Shown: positions 16,317-24,017 of the stretch, piece by piece
Layout of the letters: the number at the start of each line of letters is the position of its first letter
Numbering within the stretch: the first letter of the stretch is position 1
DNA from: Paracoccaceae bacterium
Lineage (GTDB): Bacteria > Pseudomonadota > Alphaproteobacteria > Rhodobacterales > Rhodobacteraceae
Direction: 5' to 3'
Assembly: GCA_024639125.1 (NCBI GenBank)
Contig: JAHEJA010000079.1
Span: forward strand, 1-40,212
Length of the DNA: 40,212 nucleotides
Position numbers and translations under genes: made by a program
The notes under the pieces: model-generated
What the model was told of the DNA's origin: nothing
Seen by the model: only the letters and a program-made list of their open reading frames with translations
Database searches by the model: none

Positions 16317-17348
16317 CTATACCGTTTTGCTGTTGAATTCACGCCATGTGCGGATCAAGACGGGCGTTAGCAAAATCGCAACCCCAAGGATGGTCAGCAT
16401 AGATGTCGCTGCTGCAGAACCAAACAATTGGCTGTCTTGTCCACGCAGGTCGTTAAAAATGATCCAGCTTAGGGATGTTGCGTTTGCCGATGCAGAAAAC
16501 CCGACAATCGGTTCAAAGACCCGGAAATTATCCATGAGCTGCATCAACGTGATGAATGTGACAAGCGGGGTCAGGTAGGGGATCACCACATAGCGCACAC
16601 GTTGCCAACGGCTTGCGCCATCGATCATCGCCGCTTCGAGCGTTTCGCTTGGAACCGACTGAAGCCCTGCGTAAAATACGATAAAGCTAAAGGGCGCAGA
16701 ATGCCAAACCCCATAAACGAACAACATAACCCAGGTTAAGCTAGGGGATGCCTTAAGCGACAAAGCGTTATCATTAAAAAGGCGCTGTAACGTGGCACCA
16801 AGTATGCCCTGGGCATCTATCATCCAGAACAAAATTAGGGACCCAATCAACGGGGTGACAATCATCGGCAAGAGCGACACAAAAATAGTCGGCCCCTTGA
16901 TCTTAGCTGGCAATGCATTCACCCCAAGTGCGATGCCCAATCCAATGACAATCACGAAGGGCGTGACAACAAAGGTATAGGTCAAGGTAAATGCTAATGC
17001 TTTGTAAAAGGGTAAATTTAGGATTTGTCCAAAGAAATCCCTGGCATTCGTAGCCGTTGACCAAGCTTGGGTTAGCTCGGCAAAGGCCAAGTGGCTGCGA
17101 TTGCTATAGGTTTGAAATCCGTTGAACTTTCCAAGTGGTGCTTGGTCCTTTAGGATTTGCGTGGCCTCTACATCGACTGTGGTTTCTTGTTTGCATCCAA
17201 AGGGGCCACAATTTTCAGTGGTAATCAAAACTTGGTCATGCTCAACGTAAAGGGATTGCACGAAGACTGAAAAAATGGGCAGTGCAATGAACAAGACCAT
17301 TGCAGCAAGGGATGGCAGGATAAACCAAAGGAAAGTCTTGTGGGGCAT
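16317..17348 (-). CDS. MalF-type sugar ABC transporter permease
   Basis: Inner-membrane permease (343 aa) of the CUT1-type importer. It has an N-terminal membrane span (LPSLAAMVLFIALPIFSVFV), then a periplasmic insert of about 80 residues with a CGPFGC cysteine pair that could form a disulfide, then the six-span core. The EAA loop is present as LEAAMIDGASRWQRVRYVVI followed by P. AAGG lies upstream of the ATG. A 65-base gap with a hairpin (17381-17402) separates it from the binding-protein gene, and eight bases separate it from the MalG-type gene. The insert is the distinguishing feature and may contact the binding protein. Confidence 0.92.
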   Translation of the reverse strand: MPHKTFLWFILPSLAAMVLFIALPIFSVFVQSLYVEHDQVLITTENCGPFGCKQETTVDVEATQILKDQAPLGKFNGFQTYSNRSHLAFAELTQAWSTATNARDFFGQILNLPFYKALAFTLTYTFVVTPFVIVIGLGIALGVNALPAKIKGPTIFVSLLPMIVTPLIGSLILFWMIDAQGILGATLQRLFNDNALSLKASPSLTWVMLFVYGVWHSAPFSFIVFYAGLQSVPSETLEAAMIDGASRWQRVRYVVIPYLTPLVTFITLMQLMDNFRVFEPIVGFSASANATSLSWIIFNDLRGQDSQLFGSAAATSMLTILGVAILLTPVLIRTWREFNSKTV

Positions 17349-17380
17349 TGATGCGCCTTGTCATCGGAATGGGGTAAGAT

Positions 17381-17402
17381 GGGACCAACCAAAGTTGGCC
17401 CC
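17381..17402 (-). promoter_or_regulatory. Hairpin between binding-protein and permease genes (attenuator or mRNA stabiliser)
   Basis: CCAAC-CAAA-GTTGG with flanking GGG/CCC pairs and one bulged A forms a stable hairpin, located 12 bases past the binding-protein stop on the minus-strand transcript. No T-run follows, so full termination is unlikely. Hairpins here commonly protect the upstream mRNA so that the binding protein is made in excess over the membrane subunits. Confidence 0.5.
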
Positions 17403-17413
17403 AATCGTTTGTT

Positions 17414-18646
17414 TTACTTCAAGAAACCTTGTTCCTTGGCTGCTGTCGTATAAGCCGCTTCAACGTCCATCAGCGCTTGCTCTGCGCTTTCTTTGCCTTG
17501 TAAGAAGTCAGAGATTTCTGCGCCCAAAGCTGTGTGCATCGCACCCATGAAAGGTGTCATCGGATAAGGCACGGCTCCGGCATTTGCAGTTTGCGCGATA
17601 CCTTCTGCTGCTTTGCCCGGTACATAGCCATTGATCAACCAAACTGCTTTGTCGTTGTTTGCCTTGACCATATCCGTAGAGATACCATTCATCATCGCGA
17701 CGAATGTGGCTTCTGCATCTTCGTCAGAAATGTTTTGTGCAATGGTAAATCCATCCCACCAAAGCGTTGACGCCGGAACAGATCCGCCACCCCAAGTCGG
17801 GGCGCCGCTCAGCATAGTTGCGCTAACAACCTCGGCTGATGAGCCTTCGTCATCCAACATGGCGCCGCCACGCGATCCCCACATCGTTGCGATCGCCAAT
17901 TCACCAGATTCCCAAAGCGCTTGCGTCGCATTTGAATCATATGTCAAATAATCGGGGTTAGAATAGGCCACCAATTCCTTGAGCATGTTCAAGGTTGCAA
18001 CGCCGTGTTCATTATTGACTGACGGTTCCGCTGTGCCAGCCTTAAAGATAGGCGCACCTGTTCCCATATACATGTTCACGAATTCTTCAGCCAAATTCCA
18101 ACCGGATTTTGTGTTCAATGCAAAGGGATATTCCATAATGCCGGCCGCGCGAATGGCTTTCGAGGCAGCAATCACATCTTCGTATGTTGTCGGCACATCA
18201 ACGCCTGCTTTTTCCAAAATATCAGACCGATAGAAAAGGTGCTGAGCATTGGCCATAAACGCAATTGCCATAACTTTGCCGTCAATTGTGACAAGCTGGT
18301 TTTTGTTCAGGGACTGACCATGTTTGGCAACCAGATCATCCAATGGGCGGATCAATCCGTCAGACAAAAGCGGCACAATCGAACTGTTGGCAACAACTGC
18401 TGTGGTGTATTGTGCTGGGTTCGAGGTCAGCGCTGCAACTTGAATGTCTTTGTGTTCCGCAGTTTGGTTTTTGCTGACTGTCACACCGTCACCAGCGCAA
18501 GCTTCTGCGCCTTCGGCGACGGCATGTACGGCTGGGAAATCATTCGACAAAATCCGAACAGATCCCGAGGTTAGGCCACATCCCGCATAGGCCGTTGTGG
18601 ACATAAGCGCCATGGTTCCTGCCATGGCAAAACGTTTAAAATACAT
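17414..18646 (-). CDS. Extracellular solute-binding protein of sugar ABC importer
   Basis: Periplasmic binding protein of 410 aa (family 1, maltose-binding type). The signal peptide ends around TTAYA-GC at residue 21-22; a cysteine follows, but the lipobox is not canonical, so a soluble protein is more likely. The mature part shows family-typical stretches such as DILEKAGVDVPTTYEDVIAA and GELAIATMWGSRGGAM, and aromatic residues (WGGGSVPASTLWWDGF) likely to stack on a sugar-like ligand. AGGGAG lies at good spacing before the ATG. The gene stands between the MalK-type ATPase (38 bases upstream) and the permeases. The ligand is unknown; sugar, polyol or glycoside is expected from the family. Confidence 0.92.
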   Translation of the reverse strand: MYFKRFAMAGTMALMSTTAYAGCGLTSGSVRILSNDFPAVHAVAEGAEACAGDGVTVSKNQTAEHKDIQVAALTSNPAQYTTAVVANSSIVPLLSDGLIRPLDDLVAKHGQSLNKNQLVTIDGKVMAIAFMANAQHLFYRSDILEKAGVDVPTTYEDVIAASKAIRAAGIMEYPFALNTKSGWNLAEEFVNMYMGTGAPIFKAGTAEPSVNNEHGVATLNMLKELVAYSNPDYLTYDSNATQALWESGELAIATMWGSRGGAMLDDEGSSAEVVSATMLSGAPTWGGGSVPASTLWWDGFTIAQNISDEDAEATFVAMMNGISTDMVKANNDKAVWLINGYVPGKAAEGIAQTANAGAVPYPMTPFMGAMHTALGAEISDFLQGKESAEQALMDVEAAYTTAAKEQGFLK

Positions 18647-18684
18647 GTTCTTCTCCCTGTTAGTACCGTTATGGTATCATGCGG

Positions 18685-19734
18685 TTAGCCCGCGATTTGA
18701 GCCCCCGTTCGTGCATCAAACAAGTGGCATATTTCTGCTGGAACAGAGATCGAAATGTGATCGCCTATTCCAGCGCGAAAATTCTTGTCGGTTTTAACGC
18801 TGACAAGCGTCGCACCAACCTTGACCGTGATCATGGTTGCATCGCCAAGCAATTCTTGGGCATAAATCGGCTGTGATATCTGAGCATTCTCAGGGCTGAC
18901 GGCGGCATCTTCTGCGCGAAACCCCAAAGTCACGTTTCCATCTGGTGCATTGAGACCGGGAATTTGGGTGCCAGGCGCGCTAAAGGTGCCGTTTTCGATC
19001 TTGCCTTCGATCAAATTCATCGCTGGACTGCCAATAAACCCAGCCACGAAAGTATTCGCAGGATGGTCATAGATTTCAGTGGGGGTGCCGACCTGTTGGA
19101 CCACGCCTTTGTTCATCACCACAACACGATCAGCCAATGTCATTGCTTCGATTTGATCGTGGGTGACGTAAATGGTCGTTACAGCCAATTCATGGCTTAG
19201 GTTTTTGATCTGAGCCCGCGTTGATACGCGCAATTTAGCATCCAAGTTAGAAAGCGGTTCATCCATAAGAAACACATTAGGTTCCCGCACAATGGCGCGC
19301 GCCAAGGCAACACGTTGCCTTTGACCTCCGGAAAGAGCAGCCGGCTTGCGATCTAAAAAATCATCCAGTTCAACCATAGCCGACGCGCGACGCACGCGCA
19401 TATCGTGTTCTGATTTTGGGATACCTCTAATTTTTAGGGGAAATCTGATATTTTCATATACGCTCATATTTGGATACAGCGCATAGCTTTGAAACACCAT
19501 CGCCACATCACGGTCTTTGGGGTCAAGATCATTGATCCGTTTGCCATCCACAAGGATATCGCCGCTTGTGACATCTTCTAAACCGGCAATCATCCGCATC
19601 GTTGTGGTTTTTCCACATCCTGATGGCCCCAACAAAACCAGAAACTCGCGGTCTGCTATGGTGAGATTAAAGTCATCAACGCCGATAAAATTTCCCCAAC
19701 GTTTTGAGACATTCTTTAATTGTATTTCAGCCAT
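18685..19734 (-). CDS. MalK/UgpC-type ABC transporter ATPase
   Basis: Cytoplasmic ATPase (349 aa) that drives the CUT1-type importer. Walker A is GPSGCGKTT (residues 38-46), the signature is LSGGQRQRVALARA, Walker B is VFLMDEPLSNLD, and the H-loop is VTHD. The last ~110 residues form the TOBE-type regulatory domain usual for MalK/UgpC, ending in FDARTGAQIAG. It is the first gene of the leftward operon, 24 bases from the proximal edge of the 19758-19771 operator, and no clear Shine-Dalgarno sequence precedes its ATG. Length and domain order are normal for the family. Confidence 0.94.
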   Translation of the reverse strand: MAEIQLKNVSKRWGNFIGVDDFNLTIADREFLVLLGPSGCGKTTTMRMIAGLEDVTSGDILVDGKRINDLDPKDRDVAMVFQSYALYPNMSVYENIRFPLKIRGIPKSEHDMRVRRASAMVELDDFLDRKPAALSGGQRQRVALARAIVREPNVFLMDEPLSNLDAKLRVSTRAQIKNLSHELAVTTIYVTHDQIEAMTLADRVVVMNKGVVQQVGTPTEIYDHPANTFVAGFIGSPAMNLIEGKIENGTFSAPGTQIPGLNAPDGNVTLGFRAEDAAVSPENAQISQPIYAQELLGDATMITVKVGATLVSVKTDKNFRAGIGDHISISVPAEICHLFDARTGAQIAG

Positions 19735-19757
19735 GGAGCAGCGCGTCTTTCATTTTT

Positions 19758-19771
19758 TGCATACGTATGCA
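19758..19771. promoter_or_regulatory. Perfect palindromic LacI-type operator proximal to the MalK-type gene
   Basis: TGCATACGTATGCA is a perfect 14-base palindrome with the central CG and TG/CA ends of LacI-family operators. It sits 24 bases upstream of the ATPase start codon, in the gap between the two divergent operons. A second, related site lies 55 bases away centre to centre. Confidence 0.75.
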
Positions 19772-19812
19772 TAACTTGTAGACAAAGATAATTTGATATG
19801 GCAAGAGTTTTT

Positions 19813-19826
19813 TGTAAACGTATGCA
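19813..19826. promoter_or_regulatory. Second LacI-type operator proximal to the SnoaL-like gene
   Basis: TGTAAACGTATGCA shares the right half and central ACGTATGCA of the perfect palindrome at 19758-19771 and keeps the TG...CA ends. It lies 34 bases upstream of the rightward start at 19861. Each operon thus has one site near its start, as expected for one regulator controlling both directions. Confidence 0.68.
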
Positions 19827-19860
19827 AAAAACCGCGATTTGACCGTAAGAGGGAATTGAT

Positions 19861-20868
19861 ATGTCAACTATTTCCAATGCCAAAGCCGTTGTGCGTGATT
19901 ATTACAGCGCGCTTGAATCCGCGCAAACGTCGGATGATATGCGCACTGTTATGCAAGGGGCTACCGCGTCAACATATCTATGGCGCGGCTTTTTTCCATT
20001 TGGCGAAATGCACTCTTGCGATCAAATAGTGGACCGTTTTTGGGCCCCGTTTCGCAAAGCGATAACATCCATGCAACGACGCGAAGATATCTTTTTTGCA
20101 GGGGCCAACAGCCTAAAGGACGATGGCGGCGTTTGGGTTGTCTCAATGGGGCATTTAATGGGATTGTTTGATCAGCCATGGCTAGGTATCCGCCCGACTG
20201 GCAAAATGGTGATGCTGCGGTATTGTGAATTCAATTTTGTCGTTGATCGAAAAATTGCACAGACGGCATTTTATTTTGACATTCCGCACTTGATGGCTCA
20301 GGCAGATCAATACCCATTTGCCCCTCAAACAGGTGTGCATATGGTCCAACCGGGTCCCCAGACGCATGATGGGCTGTTGTATCATGATGCGCCAGAGGAA
20401 GACGGAAAAGCGACATTGGCTGCAATCAATGCCATGATTTCCGATCTTGGTCAGTGGAACAGCGGTCTAAGTCTTGAGGATGAGCTAAGACGCACGTGGC
20501 ACGACAATATGATTTGGTGGGGCCCGACTGGAATTGGGGCGACCTATACAATCGAGCGCTATGCAAAACAGCATTCCGGACCGTTTCGGGCGGCCTTTTC
20601 GGAACGCTCATCTACGGGTCATGTGGCACGCGTCGCAGAAGGTCATTTTGGCGGCTTTTTTGGGTGGCCAAATTTCACAGCGCGTCATGATGGTGGGTTT
20701 ATGGGCTTGCCGGCAAGTAAGGATAAAGTCGATTTTTACGTGATCGATCTTTATCGAAGAGATGGGGATAAATTGGCCGAAAATTGGATCTTTATCGATC
20801 TTTTGTCGTTGTTTCACCAACAAGGTGTCGATGTTCTTGGTCGCTTGGAGCAAATAAATGCCAACTAA
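19861..20868 (+). CDS. SnoaL-like double-domain protein
   Basis: Two SnoaL-like domains in 335 aa, about residues 10-150 and 180-330. The first half has YLWRGFFPFGEMHSCDQIVDRFW and the second WWGPTGIGATYTIERYAKQH; the exit motif is DKLAENWIFIDLLSLFHQQGVDVL. These match the 12236-13252 product half by half, so the two are paralogues. AGGG precedes the ATG at good spacing. It is the first rightward gene, next to the paired operators, and its end overlaps the amidohydrolase start by 11 bases, a sign of translational coupling. The reaction is unknown; coupling to a lactonase-type enzyme suggests it acts on a cyclic or lactone-forming intermediate. Confidence 0.8.
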   Translation: MSTISNAKAVVRDYYSALESAQTSDDMRTVMQGATASTYLWRGFFPFGEMHSCDQIVDRFWAPFRKAITSMQRREDIFFAGANSLKDDGGVWVVSMGHLMGLFDQPWLGIRPTGKMVMLRYCEFNFVVDRKIAQTAFYFDIPHLMAQADQYPFAPQTGVHMVQPGPQTHDGLLYHDAPEEDGKATLAAINAMISDLGQWNSGLSLEDELRRTWHDNMIWWGPTGIGATYTIERYAKQHSGPFRAAFSERSSTGHVARVAEGHFGGFFGWPNFTARHDGGFMGLPASKDKVDFYVIDLYRRDGDKLAENWIFIDLLSLFHQQGVDVLGRLEQINAN

Positions 20869-21745
20869 GCGCACCCCATATGTCGACGCGCACCATCATT
20901 TGTGGGACTTAACAGCGGTTACGTATCCTTGGCTTAATGAACGCGGAAAACGACGGTTTTTTGGGGATCCAACGCCCATTCAGCGTGACTATTTGTTTGA
21001 TGAACATTTGGCTATGGCCAAGCCGCTGGGGTTTGGAAAATTTGTGCATATCCAAGTCGGAGCCGATGACCCAATTGCAGAGGCACGTTGGGTTGATGCT
21101 GTGGCGCAAGCCGATCCCGAAAACCCTATGGTCCAAGCGGCCTTTTGTGATGTCACAGATCCAAATTTAGAAACGGTTTTGGATGAGTTAGCAAAGCTAA
21201 AGTCATTGCGTGGTGTGCGCCAAATCGTCGGTCGCGCCGAAAGTGAAGATAGCCAGACGGGCACCAATGCATTGCTTGAGCAGCCAGAATTCGTGACAGG
21301 ACTGCACACAATAGCCGAGCGTGGGCTGAGCTTTGATCTTCAATTGACGCCGAACCTATATCGCAAGGCAGCCGCCGTGTTGAAAACTGTTCCAGATTTA
21401 TCTGTGGTTGTTTGTCACGCAGGAAGCCCACAGGCGCGCGATCCAGATTACATGACGTATTGGGCAACAGAGCTTGATCACCTTGCCGCGCTTGATAGCG
21501 TATATTGCAAGCTATCGGGCTTGGGCATGTTTGATCCCAACTGGACGCCACAAAGCTGTGGCGTAATCATTCAATCCGTGTTGTCACGGTTCGGGGCCGA
21601 GCGCACGATGTTTGGATCAAACTTTCCAGTTGATATGCTTTATTCTGACTATCAGGCGCTGGTCACACTGTATCAAAATTCCATTCCAGAGGCGGCAAAG
21701 CAGGCTGTGTTCTGCGATACAGCATCGCATTTTTATAGATTTTGA
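20858..21745 (+). CDS. COG3618-type TIM-barrel amidohydrolase (lactonase-like)
   Basis: Metal-dependent hydrolase of 295 aa, of the amidohydrolase-2 group that includes L-fuconolactone and other sugar-lactone hydrolases. The N-terminal metal motif is VDAHHHLWD, followed by the family-typical YPWLNE, a barrel histidine in VVVCHAGSP, and a late aspartate in FGSNFPVDM. It overlaps the SnoaL-like gene by 11 bases. In this setting the likely role is opening a lactone formed by oxidation of a sugar-like substrate, which fits beside dehydrogenases of the same regulon; decarboxylation is an alternative for this superfamily. The 140-base gap that follows separates it from the P450 gene. Confidence 0.85.
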   Translation: MPTKRTPYVDAHHHLWDLTAVTYPWLNERGKRRFFGDPTPIQRDYLFDEHLAMAKPLGFGKFVHIQVGADDPIAEARWVDAVAQADPENPMVQAAFCDVTDPNLETVLDELAKLKSLRGVRQIVGRAESEDSQTGTNALLEQPEFVTGLHTIAERGLSFDLQLTPNLYRKAAAVLKTVPDLSVVVCHAGSPQARDPDYMTYWATELDHLAALDSVYCKLSGLGMFDPNWTPQSCGVIIQSVLSRFGAERTMFGSNFPVDMLYSDYQALVTLYQNSIPEAAKQAVFCDTASHFYRF

Positions 21746-21886
21746 AAGTAAAAGATAACGTAAACATTAATGTATGATGTGATGTTCATGTAATTATGCC
21801 AAGTATTTATTCCGGTAATTTTAGCTGTACAAGTTCACGCAAAATTAGGAATGTAGTGAAAACGCTATTCCGAGGGCCGTGCACAG
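21746..21886. other. Intergenic gap before the P450 gene with an imperfect inverted repeat
   Basis: This AT-rich gap probably carries a promoter for the P450-SDR pair. It contains GGAAT (21848-21852) facing ATTCC (21867-21871) with an inner TGAAAACG, which resembles a half-site of the 5405 operator but lacks the matching other half. I see no good terminator and no convincing promoter boxes. Confidence 0.25.
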
Positions 21887-23059
21887 ATGCAAATACCAAG
21901 TGACGATACAATCACCGTTCAGAGCATGACACGTGATCCATATTCTGTGTACAAACGCCTGCGCGCCTCTGCGCCAGTTGCCTTTGCGCCTGCGCTGAAA
22001 CGCACGTTGATCACCAAAGCCAGTGACACGCGCGCAATCAAAGACAATCCGGTTTTGTTTAGTTCAAATGATCCAACAACGCCGATGGAGCGCGCATTCG
22101 AAGCCCATACGTTGATGCGAAAAGATGGCCAAGAGCATATGCGCGAACGCCAAGCGATGATGCCAACCTTTGCGCCAAAAGCCATCAAATCGCATTGGAT
22201 ACCGCTCTATAAATCATATGCCTCAGAGTATCTGGATCGATTACCCAAAGGCGAAGTAGTTGATCTATTTCCAACACTTGCTGGCCCATTAGCGGCTCGT
22301 ATTTTGGGGGACATGATGGGGATTCCCGATGCAAGCGACACGGATTTGCAAGATTGGTCGCAAGCATTGATCGATGGTGCCGGCAACTTTGGCTATTTCG
22401 ATGAACCGTTTGAAAGATCAGCGCGGGCAAATGCGGACATCAATAGGACAATCGCGAATAATATCGAAAGGGTAAAGGCTGCGCCTGATTATTCGGCCTT
22501 ATCGGTCATGACGGGCTCTGGTGATCCTATTCCTTATTCGCAAATACGAGCGAATATCAAAATTGCAATTGGCGGTGGCATCAATGAACCAAGGGATGCC
22601 TTGCTGACTATTCTTTACGGGTTGTTAACCAATCCCGATCAATTAGAAGAAGTGAAACGGACATCTGCGTGGGAAACCGCCTTTCAGGAAGGCGTGCGAT
22701 GGGTGGCTCCGATCCAAGTTAGCGGAAGGGTTGCCATGGAGGATACAGAAATCCGTGGCTATCCCATTGCAAAATCCACGATCGTGATGGTGTGTCAGGC
22801 CTCTGCCAATCACGATGAAGACATGTTTGAAGACGGTGACATGTTCAACGTATTTCGCGATTCTGCACCGCATCAAAGTTTTGGAAGCGGACCGCATCAC
22901 TGCATGGGAACACATGTATCACGCTTTATGTTAGGCCAAGTTCTGCTTCCTATGATTTTTGAACGGTTTCCAAATATCGAATTGGTCGATCCGCAATCTG
23001 TTGTGTGGCAAGGGTTTGGTTTTCGCGGTCCGATAAATCTGCCTGTCCGCTTGGGATAG
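21887..23059 (+). CDS. Cytochrome P450
   Basis: Soluble bacterial P450 (390 aa). The haem-binding loop is FGSGPHHCMGTHVSRF with the thiolate cysteine at about C339; the K-helix ExxR is E268-R271 in QEGVRW. The I-helix reads GGGINEPRD where most P450s have an acid-threonine pair, so the proton-relay threonine is not evident. The ATG follows a purine-rich stretch. No ferredoxin or ferredoxin reductase is encoded anywhere in the window, so electrons must come from elsewhere in the genome. Paired with an SDR 26 bases downstream, it may hydroxylate or O-demethylate the imported compound and hand the alcohol on; this is inference from context. Confidence 0.92.
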   Translation: MQIPSDDTITVQSMTRDPYSVYKRLRASAPVAFAPALKRTLITKASDTRAIKDNPVLFSSNDPTTPMERAFEAHTLMRKDGQEHMRERQAMMPTFAPKAIKSHWIPLYKSYASEYLDRLPKGEVVDLFPTLAGPLAARILGDMMGIPDASDTDLQDWSQALIDGAGNFGYFDEPFERSARANADINRTIANNIERVKAAPDYSALSVMTGSGDPIPYSQIRANIKIAIGGGINEPRDALLTILYGLLTNPDQLEEVKRTSAWETAFQEGVRWVAPIQVSGRVAMEDTEIRGYPIAKSTIVMVCQASANHDEDMFEDGDMFNVFRDSAPHQSFGSGPHHCMGTHVSRFMLGQVLLPMIFERFPNIELVDPQSVVWQGFGFRGPINLPVRLG

Positions 23060-23085
23060 GGCAGCCATCATAAGGAAATCGTTGC

Positions 23086-23838
23086 ATGGGATTTAACGTT
23101 TACCGGTCTTTATATGGAAAATCTGTTCTGGTATCGGGTGGCGCCACGGGAATTGGGGCTGAAATAGTCAAAGCTTTTGCCGAGCAGGGCGCGCGTGTTG
23201 GGTTTCTTGACTTTGACCAAGAAGCGGGTCTTGTGCTGCAAAATACCACAGATGGCACTGTTGCTTTTCAGTATTGCGATTTGCGGGACACGGGGCAGAT
23301 CACAGAAGCCGTTGCAAACCTACGCAAGGAATTGGGGCCGTTTCATTGCCTTGTGAACAATGCAGCCCGCGATGATCGCCACGATTGGCAAGATGTGACA
23401 TCTGAATATTGGGATGAACGTATCGCGACCAACCTAAAACACCAATTCTTCACAACGCAATCTGTCGCGCCCGACATGATTAATGCCGGGGCCGGCAGCA
23501 TTGTGAATATGGGGTCTGTTTCTTGGTGGGAAGCAATGGGAGGGTTTCCAACCTACGCCACATCCAAGGCCGCAGTCCATGGCATGACCCGTACATTGGC
23601 GCGGGATTTAGGGCGCTATAATATTCGCGTGAACACAGTTGTTCCTGGTCATATTATGACCCAAAGACAAATAGATATGTGGTCTCCGCCAGAGTTCTTA
23701 GAGGCACGAAAAGACCGTCAATGCCTGCCAACGTTGATTACACCAGACTATGTTGCGCGTATGGTATTGTTTCTGTGTTCGGATGATTCAGCGATGTGCA
23801 CAGCGCAAAACTTTTTCGTGGATGCGGGCTCGGTTTGA
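23086..23838 (+). CDS. Short-chain dehydrogenase/reductase (SDR)
   Basis: Classical SDR of 250 aa, NAD(P)-dependent alcohol or ketone oxidoreductase. The cofactor loop is SGGATGIG (residues 17-24), the NNAA motif is at 91-94, and the catalytic set is N117, S144, Y157 and K161 (GSVSWW...YATSKAA). D43 after the second strand suggests a preference for NAD. The C-terminus (FFVDAGSV) is the usual glycine-rich end. AAGGAA precedes the ATG. It closes the rightward set, after the P450. Probable role: oxidation of a secondary alcohol on the pathway substrate; substrate unknown. Confidence 0.92.
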   Translation: MGFNVYRSLYGKSVLVSGGATGIGAEIVKAFAEQGARVGFLDFDQEAGLVLQNTTDGTVAFQYCDLRDTGQITEAVANLRKELGPFHCLVNNAARDDRHDWQDVTSEYWDERIATNLKHQFFTTQSVAPDMINAGAGSIVNMGSVSWWEAMGGFPTYATSKAAVHGMTRTLARDLGRYNIRVNTVVPGHIMTQRQIDMWSPPEFLEARKDRQCLPTLITPDYVARMVLFLCSDDSAMCTAQNFFVDAGSV

Positions 23839-23978
23839 TTGACCCATTTTCGCACTCTGGCACTATTATGCAATGTTTGCGATAACATTTATGGAATATT
23901 TTTCAAGCCTAATTTTTTCGAAAATTGCAAAAAAAAGAGTCGACTTTGAAGTTTTCTTAAATAACCATTGCTTTGTTA

Positions 23979-23998
23979 TTATGTCGCATGCGGCATAA
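23979..23998. promoter_or_regulatory. 20-base near-perfect palindrome upstream of the inositol-type importer
   Basis: TTATGTCGCATGCGGCATAA is symmetric around CATG except for one base pair (T23984/G23993). It lies 20 bases upstream of the binding-protein ATG and overlaps a plausible -10 element TATTAT (23977-23982) that has TTCTTA 17 bases upstream. A repressor site is the likeliest reading; a 5' UTR hairpin is possible. No regulator gene for this operon is in the window. Confidence 0.5.
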
Positions 23999-24017
23999 AT
24001 TTCTGGGAGGAAACATA

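Noticed and set aside
21773-21782. ACATTAATGT palindrome in the pre-P450 gap as an operator
   Set aside because: Ten AT-rich bases can be symmetric by chance and no second copy was seen.
23911-23926. AATTTT-TTCG-AAAATT hairpin as a terminator for the SDR gene
   Set aside because: The stem is all A-T and weak; the following run is A, not T, on the plus strand.
23973-24017. Longer start for the inositol-type binding protein
   Set aside because: It would translate the palindrome and the ribosome site; the signal peptide begins at 24018.
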